Shown one piece after another: positions 48,148 through 62,388 of a stretch of 64,000 bases of DNA. Each line of letters begins with the position of its first letter. Positions within the stretch are counted from its first letter, which is position 1. The notes below the pieces were generated by a model that was given only the letters and a program-made list of their open reading frames with translations, was not told the origin of the DNA and ran no database searches. The translations under genes and the position numbers were made by a program. The stretch comes from Diploscapter coronatus (Eukaryota; Nematoda; Chromadorea; Rhabditida; Rhabditidae), in assembly GCA_964036155.1 (NCBI GenBank), contig OZ038422.1, positions 60,473,201-60,537,200 on the forward strand. The letters are read 5' to 3'.

Positions 48148-51100
48148 ATTCAAGAAAAACTCCAAAATTCTTGTTTTTGTTTTATTATAGGGGTTGGTTA
48201 TTTTATTTTGTTTATTTATCTTCTTTTTTCTATCTTTTCATATCACTGTTTATTGGATTAGTGATAGCTCAATCCTTTTTCTTTAATATTTAAAAAAAAT
48301 TCTTTTTTCTATCGATTTTTTACTCTTTCTGTTTTTCTACACTGATTAGTAATGTCATGTAAATTGATAAAAGAACTGGAAGAAAATGATAACCTCGTTT
48401 TCTGTCAAGTTCTTCCTTTTTCTCTTTCCTCCATTTTTCCACCCAGTCGTATCGTGTTTTACTCGAACTAGAAATTTACCCGTTTTTTAAAATTTTTTCA
48501 AGGCAAACTTTCCTACACTTGTCGAAAAATAACTAGATCTTGTAGAATTTGCTCAATCGCTAAATTTTAGCATTAGGGGAAATTTTACAAGGATGGTTAT
48601 TATCCCACTTTTCGATTCAAACTTATCTAAACTTGCTTTCTTACGATTTTTAAATCCGACAACACTCACTTTTCGACCAATGATAAAGCGTTGTCAGAAT
48701 TTTTTCCTCCTTTAAAAAACGTCAAATTTTTAAATTTCTTGGGCCTTTCTCGTGATGTTTTAGGGGTTTTCTAAGCGATGAAATTCTATTGTCTCCATGA
48801 TTTTCTATCCGAAATTCGTATTCTTTGGAAGAATCCAACCAATTTTCGAAATTGGGCGGGAATTTTCCCGAAGAAATCCGATTTTTGAAGAAGGATGACT
48901 CGGTTGTTGTTGAAGTTTGATAACAAATGCTTTGAACGGTTTTTAAAATTTGTCGTGTTTTTCTAATCTTTTGAAAAATGGGTTGAAACTCCCCGGATTG
49001 ACTAATACCTAATGTCGTTTTGAGGTGGTTTTACAGTAACCCATTAAACATTTCGGATTCAGAATCGCTAAACGACGTCAGGGAAGAGAGCTATTCGATC
49101 GATCAATTGATGTGATGAAGGATTCTGGGGCAGCAGCGCTTTAAGTTTCAAACAAAGTACGCCGATTTTTAATTTCGACAAACATGGGTTCAAAATCGAT
49201 AGGTTCGAGATTTTTTCCTTTCGCGTTTCTAGGAAGTTGTCATGGGTTAGGTTAGGTACATGGCAATATTTGGAAGATAGAGAAATCGAAATGATAATTT
49301 GTAAGCGAGGTGAGTGTACGGAACATTCTGAGTAGTGTTAGTTTGGTTTAGCGATTTCGGATAGGTTTCAATTCTATCGTATCACATTTTCATCGAGGCG
49401 AAGTTGTTTATCTTTCTTTTTCTTCCAAGTCCGAAATTTTCGATTATTGTGGACTTTTACTAAATTTTAACTTGAAAATTTTTGACCAGGACACCAAAAT
49501 TTAGCAACTTTTTCTAGAAGGCGTCCAATGATTGACACGCTAGCTTACACTTGTCTGGTGTGAAAATTCCTTGCTTTATTCTTTTGCCTTTTTGGTGAAT
49601 GAATGAAAGACTCCACAAAGCATTTGAGATATGATTCATTCCATTTTCTTTTCTTGATGAAAATGATCTTTCTGATCACTTGGGTAAATTCTAGAAATTA
49701 GGAAAACACCTTTTGGACTTTTCATCTAACTTCGGAGGAAAGACCGTCTTTTATTAATTTTGAGAAAATTCCGATTTTTCTAACGCTTCTTTAAAATTCC
49801 TGGAAAATCCCTCCTTCGATGGCTTTTGGCTTTGCTAAATAAGGAAAAATCTTTTTGATCATTAAAACCATTAGAATTTTCTATTTATTTTGTTGTGACG
49901 CTCTACTTTTCCATTCATTTAAAAAATACGGAAGTTGTTTTCCCGTTTTTAAATACAAAAAAACCAGATTAAGGAATGCGAGAAAGGTTTTTTTTGCAAA
50001 AATCGGGAATTCTTTGGCTTTTCGAGATAATAACCGCTGAATTTGGAATGTGCTTACGTTTTATTTGGGATTTTTGGAAAAAGAAATTTTGGCACGAATA
50101 AATTTCAAAAATGGGGTTGTTCCAATTATTAGCAAGTTTATTATTTTCATTTAAAATTCTACAAAAAAATTTCATTATTATTGGAATAAGAGCCTCAAAA
50201 TAGCGTTTTTGATAAATTATCTAGTCTTAGCTGTTACAATTCTATCCCTAGAAAATATTAACGAGGCTAGAACATTTTTATTGCATATTTTACGAGAGCC
50301 CCGCTGCAAAAGGCTGGCACATTTTCCATGATCTAACTAATCACCTCTCACTCTATATTGAAGCATAGGACCCCAAAACGGTGGAATATAATTTCGAAAA
50401 ATTCTGGCTAATGTTATAGGATAGGCATACAAAGTCGGATGGTATATATCTTTGGGCATAGAATATTAACCACTAGCTGATAGATAGCCACTCGTTCGTT
50501 ATGCATAGCGTGCAGAGAGGTGGAATGAGAAATAGTAAGGGTTCACGAGAGACAAGAGAAAAATGTTTAACAAATTCTCTTTCTTGCTTTCTGCCACCCC
50601 TTTGTGAATACGAAAGTGTAGAACATCACGACAGACATAGATGGACTATGCCCTTCGGAAGGTAACTTTGGTCAAGTTGGCCGCGTTTTGGGTCAATTTT
50701 TATGTGAATTTAAGAAAAAAAAATAAAAATTATAGACCCTACAAAATTTCAATAAACGGTATTTTCTGAAACCGCAAGAATTTTTTTTTTTTTTTAGATT
50801 TTTTAAAACTTATTTTCAGAAATTCGTTATATTTTGATTTTTTTATCTAGAAATTAAAAACATCACATTTAACTGAGCTTTTTCATTAGATCACCTAATC
50901 TCTAAATCCGAAAATCCATTCTTATCCACATGCTAAATTTGTGTCCTATTCATCCCTTCCCCTTTCCAAGGTTTCCTCCAATTTGCGCACTACGCGAGCG
51001 TTCACAATCCTAGTCTTTTCTAGGTCCCGGTGTCCATGGTAATTCATATTTCCCCTTCTCTTCTTTATTCCCATATTGTTATGTTTCTGCGCAGATTCAT

Positions 51101-54100
51101 CCCTCTTTCCTATGATGAAAGATAGGTCCCTAAAACTGTCTGGAATAATTTAAGCCTCGTAATTTGTGTGCTAGCTTTCATAATTTTTCTTTTATTTATT
51201 CGTCGCCTTGCTAAATGGCTGATAGAAATCATGAGAATACCTCTTTCCTATATCGAATTTTTCGACTTTTCTAAATTCCTAAATTTGGTATTAATTCTTT
51301 TAGAAAAATGACCTTACCTTTTTAATTGACCTCTAAATTTGTCTCGAGATCTTATTAAAAAAAAGTGCAAAACTATCGATTTTCGAGCGATCTTAATAGA
51401 TTTTCACTCAATTACATTGGAAAGTGCCAAAATTGTTGCCTATTCAGACAGGATTTTCTCTTATTAGACATAGAAATTTTAGAGAGGAAATGAGAAATCG
51501 CGTAAAAAGTTTTGAAATGAAAAACGCGTCAAGTACGCGTGGTAATTATTAGGCGAAAGGTGAGAAATTCATATATATGGATGGAAAAAAGCAACCGTGC
51601 AGCAAAATCTGCACCAAAGATTTAGAAAGTGAGACGGGCACAACCCCAGAAAATTTTCGAAACTTTCACCGAGGTTTTCCTCGATCAGAAAATATTTTTT
51701 CGACCTTCCTCCCGGTTTTCCCCCAACCAATACTTGAGGCTATTTGGACATCATCTTGCCATAAGTATCCTGGAAGTTTTTTTCTATGATGAGGGATAGG
51801 AGAAGAAAAACAGGCTGGAATGTTTTTGTAACCACTTTTCCATTCTAGTTTGCCAATAACCATAAAATCATGATGCTAAATGATTTAGGTAGTTTTTCTG
51901 GATGGGATCAGGAAAACCACAAGATTAAGAGAGCGGATAGGAGTAGGCTAATTTGTGCTTGTTTGGACCTAGTTTTGATCGTTTATAGCTTGGGATAGGT
52001 TTCAATTATCGTTTATGGGCATTAGATATTTTTTATCCTATTAACTTGGCCAATCAACAAATATAATGTGCAAGTTTTCTAAATAAGTTCACAAATTTGC
52101 TTGTAAAATTAGTTCTAAAATCTTGTTCGGTTTGACACTAGAATTGAATATAAAAAAAAATAATAAAATTTGCTAATCCGTTTCAAAAGTCCTCGTAGTT
52201 TTCTTGGTATGGATTGCTTATGATTCTATTTTGTAGCTAGTATCGATTTTATAAATTAACCCTCAAAATATCACCTCTTCTATGTTTCAAAATAACGTTA
52301 TATTTGTAGCTCGGAATGCATATTCGTTACGTGTTTGCTTTATACATAGGCTCTATGATTGTAGTCAAACATTCGGGCTTCATTAGGAGGTAGAAAATGG
52401 GAACGAATATAGAATGTCCATTTTCGTTACCTATTGTACTTTTAGATATTCGCTCACGAGTCTAAAAATGTTCTCTTTTGTTATTTTGTAGTTATAAGTA
52501 TTTGAAAAATGATCTTTTCTAAAAATGACTACTTCCTCTTCATAGTTTATAGTTCTAGAATTTTCTGGAAAAATCTTTGATGTTTTACAACAATTTTATT
52601 TCCTATTTTTTGCAAAAAATCTGGAGCAAACTTAATTTCATTCGACTACTCAACCCTCCCACTTCCAATTAGGATAAATCTATCGATTTTGGAAAATACC
52701 TGCGCACGAGATTTTCCTGTTCATTTAGGTTACCTCTGTAAAGTCGGCTTACTGGTTCTCTTTCTCCAAAAATCAGCACTATTTCTCGGGTCAGAAAATC
52801 TTTTCCGCTCTCGATTTTCAAGACTATTTTTCTTTCGCAGCTATCTTTTAGTTACATCGGTAAGTTGTTTGACGGTCAAGGGGGCTTCTTAATTTTTCTT
52901 TTCCCTACTTTTTCTAGTGCTATTTCTCAAGGCCTCTATCACTCTATTTTCTCAAAATTAGGTTCTATTTCTTCTATTTTTCTTTCTTCTCTAATTTTGG
53001 CGTGATATTTTTCAAGGTCTCTATCTCTGTATGACTCTTTCGACTCTCCCACGATCAAGCACTATTTTCTCTCGCTTTATTTGGCCTCTTTTCCACATCC
53101 CGCTCCCCGTTTCGATTTGTACACGATTATCCACAATTTGACGATTGTTTTTCTCGAAAAACTGTCATTTTGACTAATCCCGTTCGAGAAAATTTTTATT
53201 GGTTTGTTTTTCTTCGAAAAATGTTTATTCTTAAAAATACCGTAAAATCTGATTCATTTTCACGAAAATTTATATTCAAATTAAAATTTTTTCGAATGAT
53301 CACCGACTTTTTTTTCGAAAAGGAAGTAATTTTGTTAATCCGGCTGAAGTAATTCAATCCATTTTGGGGAAAGCTCAAGGGATTTAGGGTTTTTGGTAAT
53401 TTCATTCTAAAAATTGGATTTTCAATGTTGATCTTCTTGGTTAGCCAGATCATTCTTTTGCATTGTGGCGTTCTTTTGATTCTTTGCACATTAGTGAGGC
53501 TGAAATGGTTTTCGGTCAGAGTGTTTGGTAATGGAATTCCTCTGGACTTTTTTCTTCTTCTTTATGAAAGGATAGATTAGCGAAGAGTACTGGAGAAATA
53601 GTAACGAAAAACGGAGGATTTTGGAAATAGTATACACTTTTAGATGGTCAAAAGATGAAAAGATGAGCTTTTACAGTGAGCTAAAATGGGTAAAATAGCA
53701 CTTTTAAATGATCAAAAATCCGAGACATAGTATTGAATTTTGAGATGGTAAAAGATAGAAACGCTTTCACTAACCCCTCTCTAACATAGTGCCTCAAGCT
53801 ACTTGCGTCCGAATATTTGTTTAGTGACTGTCTTTATTCTCTTCCGCTATCTGTTTTCTCTCACTTTCCATACTATTTATTCCTTCTCTACCTTTATCTT
53901 TCTATTTTCCCATTACTATTTCTCCCCTTTTCTTTCTCTCCCAACTGTTAGTATAGTCCAGCATCATTGCGTTTCACTCATACATTTTTGATTATTTCTC
54001 TGGCTCATTACTTTTGTCAATCTCTGTTCTTGTGGTTAAGCATTGACAGGAAAAACAGGCTGGCATATCTAACGCATAGTCAGCGTTATATTTAACGTAT

Positions 54101-57100
54101 CATTCCTTTTGTTATCATATCAGGTTTTATCTGGGCTGATATTCTTTCGGTCCTATCGCCGGATATATCATTTAGTGCTAGTGTTTTATTGATCTTTTCT
54201 CAGATCAACTTATTTTATATCAGCCAGTTTTCATCTTCTATGCTTTGTCACGTAAGACAGGCTTTAAAAAATCTCAAATGTCTTGTGCCGTATAAAATCC
54301 ATTTTGATTCCTATCCTTAATCATACGACTTAAGATTTTTATGCCAAATTTAGAAATAAAAAATTGGACTTGGCTTCAAACTCCATAAAATTTACAATTT
54401 AATCCCAAAACCTTCATACGAAGTTCACCTTTCCAGATTTATCCTTTTCAAAAAATCGATTCTGCTGATCTCACGCTTGCGCGTTTTACGGGTCGAAAAT
54501 GGACGAACTCCCCTCGCCCAGGGGTCAGCGCGCTCGAATTGTTTATTTTTAGGCCTAACATCGGTTGCGCTAACGCGCGCGTGCGGCTAGACACCGCGCA
54601 CTGCAAAATTGCTCTATACGAGAAATAGACGTAACAGGGATTTTTACGCGTATTTTACCCTATTTAACCACGCATTCTTTCGTTCCTTCACGGTAATTAG
54701 GTCGAACCGTATCAAGTATGCGAGAGCGCGCGAGATTTTTGAAGATGAAGTTTGACTTGCTAAAAATTAGAAAATTGAGGAGTATTGATTATATTGTTTT
54801 GATGAAATATTTAGCTTCAGCAGAATGCAAGAAGATTTTATACCCAATTTTTTTTTGGAAATCTTAAAATCTATTATTAACTTGTAAAGTTTATCGTTAT
54901 TTTTATTCACAGGGCAATCTTGGTGGCGGAATGATGATCTACCTTTTCTTCGGAGATTTCTAAAATTTCTAAAACATCTAATTTTTCTGTATAAGTCACG
55001 AAAATAATTAGCCATTTCCGCAGCAACTTTCGTTGATTTTCGCCCGATGCGCATTTCCGCATCTCAAATTACGCCACATTGCGCACATACACCTTTTAAC
55101 CACAAACACTCATTTTGCGCGTCAACCTCGCGCCCACTTGAAGACGCAAGCGCATAGGCGCTCTTTACCGCAGGCGTAAAAAATAAGCATAGAGGAAAAA
55201 TACGCTAAGGAATATATTCCCCTATATCCTCTTGGTATCCTTGGCATAAGTACTTACATACATCGGAAGGGATTACTTTCTGGAATGAACTATTTGGATA
55301 TAGGTATACGCTTTCATCTTTCAGATAGATCTATTGGATTTTGAAGTGGGTTTGGTTTTTCTTCAAATCTATGAGATTTCATGTATCTGGACTCAAGATT
55401 TTTAAAATCTATCTAAAGCTTACCTGAAATATTGAATTTCAAAAATTCTGGATTTTGGAAGATCCGGAATGTTTTTTTTTTTTTGAAATATCGCAATTTT
55501 GACTCATTATTTGCTCTTCGTAACTCGAGGTCTACAAATATTTGGGGCTTGCTCATTTGGCACATCAAATTTCAAGAAAGTGACTTTTTGAAATATTGTT
55601 TTTCTTTGTGATCTCAATCTAACCTTACTATTCTGTTGAAGATCAATATGTCGTTATAGTCATTCTATGCTGAGGAATAGTGTTTGAAAACAATCTGGGA
55701 TATTTTTGATGTCTTTGAAATTATCAAAATATTGTCCTGAACTCGGTTAGAACTCAAATTTTCGTGACGTGGCTCAAAATTTGTTATCTTTCGCGGGAAA
55801 GGAAGTCTTTCGTAGGCGCAACTTTCAAATTCCATATTTGCTCTTGGGAGAGTGATAAGAGTTATCAGTAAGGGAAAGCAAAATTCTGATGATTCTATAA
55901 AAATTTTTATCGATTGATGAGAATTTTACTCCATCTATTTCCAAAAATTTCTATCTTGTCATTCAAAAATACTAACTTCTAATGTTTTTTATTTGGTCAT
56001 CGAAAATTGCATCTATTTTGATTCACCTCCTTTTGCGTGAAGCTTGTCGTAAATTGAGATGTTTTTTCTTCCGAAGTTCAGAAATGCAAGAATTTTTCAT
56101 ACATTTTGCAAAAAATCGTTCTTTTGAAGTTGAAAATGTGAAAAGTGGAGATAAAGATCAGTCCCCCTTTGTCTGCGCATTTACCATGTAGTTTGATTTT
56201 TTATGGAAGGTTAGAAATAGGTCGATCGAAATTGGAAAATCGCTATTCAACAACTAGGTAAATTGTTTGAGCTAGGAAAACAACTTGCTGTACTTATTTT
56301 GATTAAGAATTATCAGTGATTTTTGTGATTTCAGGAATGAAAAATGTAGGTTTTAGATATAACATATTTTTAATCTGCTTGATCTTTCGATATCCTGAGT
56401 TGATCTTTTGGAAAGATGATAATTAAAAATTATTAAAATAGGTTTCAAAAATAAAATAATAGAAATTTTTACCTCTTCGCTAATAGCAGTCTGTTTTGGT
56501 ATTCATAAAATTCATCATGACGACACTTTCTTCCCGTCAATATTTACCGCAATTTTTCGGCCAAATAACAATAACATAATCCGATTGATCGTTTCCAATA
56601 AGCGCCAGAGGTCATCCATCGAGAGTTGGGTTGGGTTAGGTTAGATCGGCATTTTGTTTCCTGTTGCATATTTTATTTTCCTGGTTACTTGTTCACAATA
56701 TTTCTATTTTTCCAGAATCCAAAATTTTTTAAAATCTTGATTTTTCATCTAATTTTCCATAATTAAACTTTTTCTAAAACCGTAAATCACACTCCATCAC
56801 TAATTGCTAATGTAAAAATGCAAACATGCTCTACGGCAAAAAGCTAATGGACAGTCTATTCTTTCGTCATGTTTGTCGAGAAAAATGATGCAGTCTTTGG
56901 CTTTTCTCGGTAATTTTTGCAAGATACAGGAAATACCTGGAGAACATTAGATAGGAAAACATCGAGAAAACGAGAGGTAGAGAAAAAGAAATAGTATAGG
57001 GAAAACGAGAGAGGAAAGATTGATTAAAAAAGAAAATAGCGCTGAGAAATGAAAAAAGCGAAAATTACGTCAAAAATAAGGAAGGAAAAAGATAAGCACG

Positions 57101-60100
57101 TGTAATCAAAGTACTCAAGAGAATAGACAATATCTGGGGAAAAACGAAATTAGTCTATTCATTTCTCGAGGAAGAATCGGAGTGATCTATGCATCACATT
57201 TAAGCTATTTTTGAACATTTTTTTTTAGAAGAAGTGGATTTTTCTGGTTTAGTTTTGCAAATTTATTGTATATTTTGTATTTTTGAAAATTATACGAGTC
57301 TTTGAAGATAATCACTCAATTAGAAATTGATCTAAAGTAGTGATTTTTGAAATATATCGTCTAAATTTTATTGATTTTCTCTTATAGTTCTGAAAATTAT
57401 GGCTTTTAATGGTCGAGAGTGGTAGCATTTTTGATTTCTTAAATTGATCTAGGAAGTAGTTTACCCGAAACACATCCATACCTCTCTTTTCTAACCTCTT
57501 TTACAAACGGAGCAATATCTGACAAGATTTTGACATCTTTTCATTTTCGCACCTGGCTACTCATCAATGAAAGGGGCTGGTCAGTTTTGAGTTGGGTATG
57601 ACGGCCGAAGGAGAAAATAATTGGCGAAATAGTTAGAAAGGCCGGAAACTTTGAGAATTACTGATAAGAAGTTGGAGAAAATGGGAAAATAGCTAGGAGA
57701 AGTGATCGAAATTCGGCTTTCTTTGGGAAAATAGTGTGAGTTAGTGATAATAGAATATCAGGAGATGTGAAAATGCGATATCTCGAAAATAGTAAAGAGT
57801 AGCCATTTTTCTTACTTCCTATCTTTATTTTTGATATTTTCTTGACTTTTTAGATGGCTATTGATGTCAGGAATCTGGAAAATAAGAGTAGTTTTCTCTT
57901 TGATCACCTCCCCTTCTGGTCACTTCCCTTTCGCTTTTTCTTTGATAGCTTTCGGCTTTCATATTATAAAATAGAAGCCCTCATCCCCCAGGCTCTCTTC
58001 AATTTGCTTTGTTTGTTCGTTGGTTCTCGTGGAAGAGCAAATTCGACATTGTGCAGATTTTTCGGTGACTTGATTGATTTTATTCTTCTGAACAGCTCGA
58101 ATTTTCAACGACTTGAAAAAAAAATTTCAATTTTTTAACTAGTTTTTCGACATTTCCTTTCAGCGATTATTTTCTGACTAAAACTTTCGCTAAAAATCTC
58201 GATATCTTTGATACTTTTATGATCGAGTATTTTTTAGACACCCAAAATGATCCTTCCGTTTTTATAGGGGGATATGAAAAATTCGTACCTGATTTTCCCC
58301 TCTCCTCTTTCTCTTATAATTGCGTTATCTTTTTCGCTCTTTATCTCATTTGTTGATTTCTCTAATTCTCTCTGATCATCATATTATTTCCCTTTTTAGA
58401 GAAAGACACGATGCATCGCGTGGAAAAGGACCCTAAAGGGACTCGACAATGAGAGAGTTAAGAGATTGAAGAGAAAAAGAAGAGAGAGATGAACTGACTG
58501 TTTATCGATCGAAACAGCTAGAGAGCGAGAAAAGAAATAGAAATGAGATAAGAAAAAGTTCATTCATTATTGTTCTGGTTTTATCAAGAACGATCCCGAA
58601 TTTTGTAACTTCTATTTTTCTCCATAAGAAATTTCTAGGTATTTTGGATTTTACCAACATCTGCATATCTTTGGCATTTCGATTTGAAAAATTCCATAGA
58701 TGTACTCATAATTCTACCAGGACTGTTCTAGAGTTACAGCTCTAAAAATGGTTTTATTGCCTTTCTGAGCAATTTTCGAACTTTTCCGATTTTACCATTT
58801 TTTAAAAATTTTGAGTGAAAACACTTTATAGCACTTTTCATTAGGCTCACTTTATTTATTCTTCTTCTTTCGTTCTCTATGTTCTCGAGTTTTTCTCTAA
58901 ATCTTTCCTCTCCCTAAAATTCGAACATTTGCAATCGTTTAGTCTTTATTCCACCAAACTCCTCTAAATTTTACGATTTTCCGACTTTTCGCTCAAAAAT
59001 TTGAATGAATTCGAAATTTGAATTTCCACTTTTTCATTTTCAATTTTCATTTCATTTGTTATTCATTGTCTTCGCTTGGCGTTGAAAGGTCGAATCTGGT
59101 AAAAGGTTGGTTGGCGCTGGAAAAACTAGCCAAAATTGAATAATTAACCCCAATTTTTGGCTAATTACCTAGGCTTTTTATTTGGAAAATTTTTCAATCT
59201 TGAATAGATCACCTTGAGAAATATTAGGAAATTAGCCAAGGCAATTAAACTTCAAAACTTGGCAAATTATCGAAATTTTTGACTATGAAAGGTCTTGACG
59301 ATAAAATTTGACTACTTTTGAGAAAATAGTATTAGCAATTAGCGAAAATTCCAGCTAATTTTTTAGATTTGCTGACTTCGCAGCCATTTTTGCGTAATAA
59401 CTCAATCTGTCTCGTAAATTGTGCGATAATGATCAGTTCTAGATGAACCTACCCCCCTTTATGAGTCAAAGGAAACGAAAAATGAGTAACTTTGAAATTG
59501 GCAGGTTCAGACTACCCTATTTTATATTTTCTTAAAATTCATCCCACTTAAAATTGAAAAATTGACATCTAACTTTTAATTATTTGAAAATAGTTTTGCA
59601 CGTAGAAAAACGTAATTTCCTTATCAAGCATCGTCGTAAAATTTCGTAGGCACTACGTCACGAATTTTTCACCGATCGTATGAGGCCATCGGTAATTTTG
59701 TAATTTCCACCAATTATTTTTTGAAATTGTCGATATCGTTGTTCTCTCACAACATTAGTTATTCATGGAGGTTCTATTATTACTTCGAGTGAAACCTACC
59801 CTAATTACTATGTATGAAGACCGAAGCGAGTTTATTATTTTTTGATGTTCGTCCCAAGTAATATATTCCGAATGAGAATGGGACCTAGGCGAGTTGATTA
59901 AAAATGTCCATCCAAAAAAGATATCTAGGAATGTAAATGAAATACCGGAATGATGTTTTCAAGATTCCATATATGGAAAGGTCAATTTTTCTGGGGGTAG
60001 GAATTTTTCAAGAATTTTTGCAAGAAATAGTGATCAGAGGCGAAAACGAATGCAAAAATTTAGGGAAGAGGGCATTGAAAGCGAGAAATAGTGTGAGAAA

Positions 60101-62295
60101 TTTTGAGAGAAAAAACGAGAAAGAAATGGTGTCAATTTTCTATGAAGCAAGATGCTAAAAGAAAATACTTCTTGAACTTTTGTTTGTAAAAGATGAAAAA
60201 GGGGGAATAGTGAGAAAGTTTAAAAGATCTAGAGAGCTGAAGAATATTTTTTATGGATTTTTTCATAGCTAGGAGAAATAAATAGCTCATGAAACCTAGA
60301 AAATTTTAGATCGTGAATTTTTCTTTCCGAAAGATGATAGATAGTCTTTAAAAATTCGAAGGAAAAAATGGGAGGTTTGAAATAGTTCGTTATTTTGAGA
60401 GCACCAGGTGTTAGAAACTCAAAAAGTGTTCGACTCTTTTGCTCTTTTCCGCCGTTCGGTTTATACAAGCCCAGTCTCTTTTGGTAGACTAGCCTGTGTG
60501 CAAGCCGGCTGCACTTGCTTCTCCCTTGTTCAAGCCTCTCTTTTCTGTCTACGTCCGCAGGGGGCTATTCATAAAAAAGAGGAGTAGAGGAGACATTCTT
60601 TTCATTCACTGGCATTTCTGTGTCGATGTTTATATGGACGGACTATGTAGGCCTTTTCTTTGGGCTAAATTTTTATCGAATTTCTAGATTTTTCATTCAT
60701 TTGGGCATATTTTTGATTGATTTAAGAAAAATCTAACAATAATTTTCTTTCATTCACTAGCATTTCTAATGACGATATTTATGCGGAGACTTGACGAAAC
60801 GATGTAGCACATGCAGGATTTTTCTTTCTTTGGACTTCCCTAATTTTATGGATTTTTCGGGTTTTATAATTTAATTTTGTTTAAAGCCGCTCATCCGATC
60901 CTAGCTAATATCCTGGAAAATTCATAATTTCTATTCGGTCAGGATTTCACCATTACCGATATTTATTTTGCCCGATCTGCTTTATTTTCGGAGCTATATT
61001 TTTGCAGTTCGAATAGTACAGATATATTGAATTTTTGTCTGCTCTAGGGAAATAGAGAAACGGAAAAGGAGCTTCGATTTGTTAGACACAGACTGAAAAG
61101 AGAGATGATTACACGTGGCACAAAAGAGGAAGCGAAAAGAGGGCACAAAATTATGTTTGCCTAATATTTTAGGCCCAAATGGTCAGGAATTCGTATTTTT
61201 TCGAGAAAGTTTTTATTTTGGTATAAAAATTATCTTTGAGAAATTTTTGGTCTGAATTTTTTCTCAGAAACGAAGGAACTGGAATTTTCTTTGAAAAATT
61301 TATTCAATACATGTTTCTGATTTTTTTTCTTTTAATTTTTGTTTGTTGAAAAATTGCGCAGTCCAGAGGATGCAATTTCACGAATCAAAGTGGGATTTTT
61401 GCGAGTTTGCGCGCATAAGTTTCCCGTCGGAAGTATCACTTTTCTCTGATGTGTCTAAAATCGAAAAGAAAATTAAAAGGGGGGCCCACTTATCAAGGAA
61501 GTCTATATCATTTTTCGGCTTATTGAAAAATGTATCCCGCTTACTGATCACTCATTTGGAAAGTTCACAACTATTTCCCTTATCAATATTATTTCACTTC
61601 AAAATTGAGTACATTTGCAAGAAGTTGTCAAAACTAGGAAAAAATTGACTACTTATCCAGGTTTTGATATAATTTTTCCAATCAGTAAAGATTTCGAGAT
61701 AACTTTCCTTTTCATTTTTCTTTATATTTATTTAGCTACAAGTTTCATTATTTCATAGACGGATCCGTTCGAAAGCTCGTTCTTTTTTCTCTTTACTCTC
61801 TCACTTTCCCTTTCGTTAGAAAAATATCTCGTCTAATTCTATAAAATAGCGGCTAAAAACAGGCTAGGCTAAATTTCGAACTTGATTTGAGCTAGTTACA
61901 CCAGACTAGCACATAGGCTTTTTTGCTTATGTCCACGGATGTCGGGTTTGAAAAAGGGGTGGATTTTGAATAACAAATAAATAGAGGGGTCTGAAACATA
62001 CAAAGTGGGCGGTTTTTATACGATCTAATATAATTTTCTCTCGTCAACCCTCTCTACAAACAAAATTGAAATTTAGTCATTCATTCAATTTTAATTTTCC
62101 TCGAAAATTCAATCGTTTTATATCATTTACTGTATCGATTTTTCCATTATATTCTTGCCTACTTTGAAAGAAGTTGATCTTTTCCTAGAAAAAGATAAAA
62201 ATCTTCAGAAAGATTTTTTAAAATAAATTTCTTTCTCGAAAAGATCTCATCTTTCATTAAAAGGGGTCAAAATTATGAATTTTTAAAATTTTCAG
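48148..62295. other. 14 kb region without a recognisable gene
   Basis: No exon chain can be supported. The DNA is AT-rich with pyrimidine- and purine-rich tracts. It repeatedly contains ACTATTTCTC or its complement (for example 50527, 52778, 53593, 53915, 60083). It holds GC-rich CG-containing islands at 54475-54605 and 55025-55175, a TGATAAGAGTTATCA palindrome at 55853-55867, and a related copy of the 5.9-6.2 kb repeat near 57517. GGGTTAGGTTAG occurs near 49246 and near 56633. It may be distal control DNA of gly-5 or introns of an unrecognised gene ending at 62388. Confidence 0.5.
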
Positions 62296-62388
62296 ATCGC
62301 GGCGCCCAAACATCGAAGTCGTCAACCCTCTCCGGTGCTCAGATCGAACAAATTAGGCGCCAGCGAAGAATCCGCGAAAATCCGATAA
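62296..62388 (+). other. Candidate terminal exon of an unidentified plus-strand gene
   Basis: After a good ATTTTCAG acceptor (62295) comes a GC-rich block that is open in phase 0 for 30 codons (IAAPKHRSRQPSPVLRSNKL ...) and ends in TAA at 62386-62388. An AATAAA overlaps the stop. The abrupt GC rise is like that of real exons in this window. A second frame is also open for longer, so the frame is not certain. It could instead be a 5' untranslated exon of gly-5. No partner exon was found. Confidence 0.35.
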
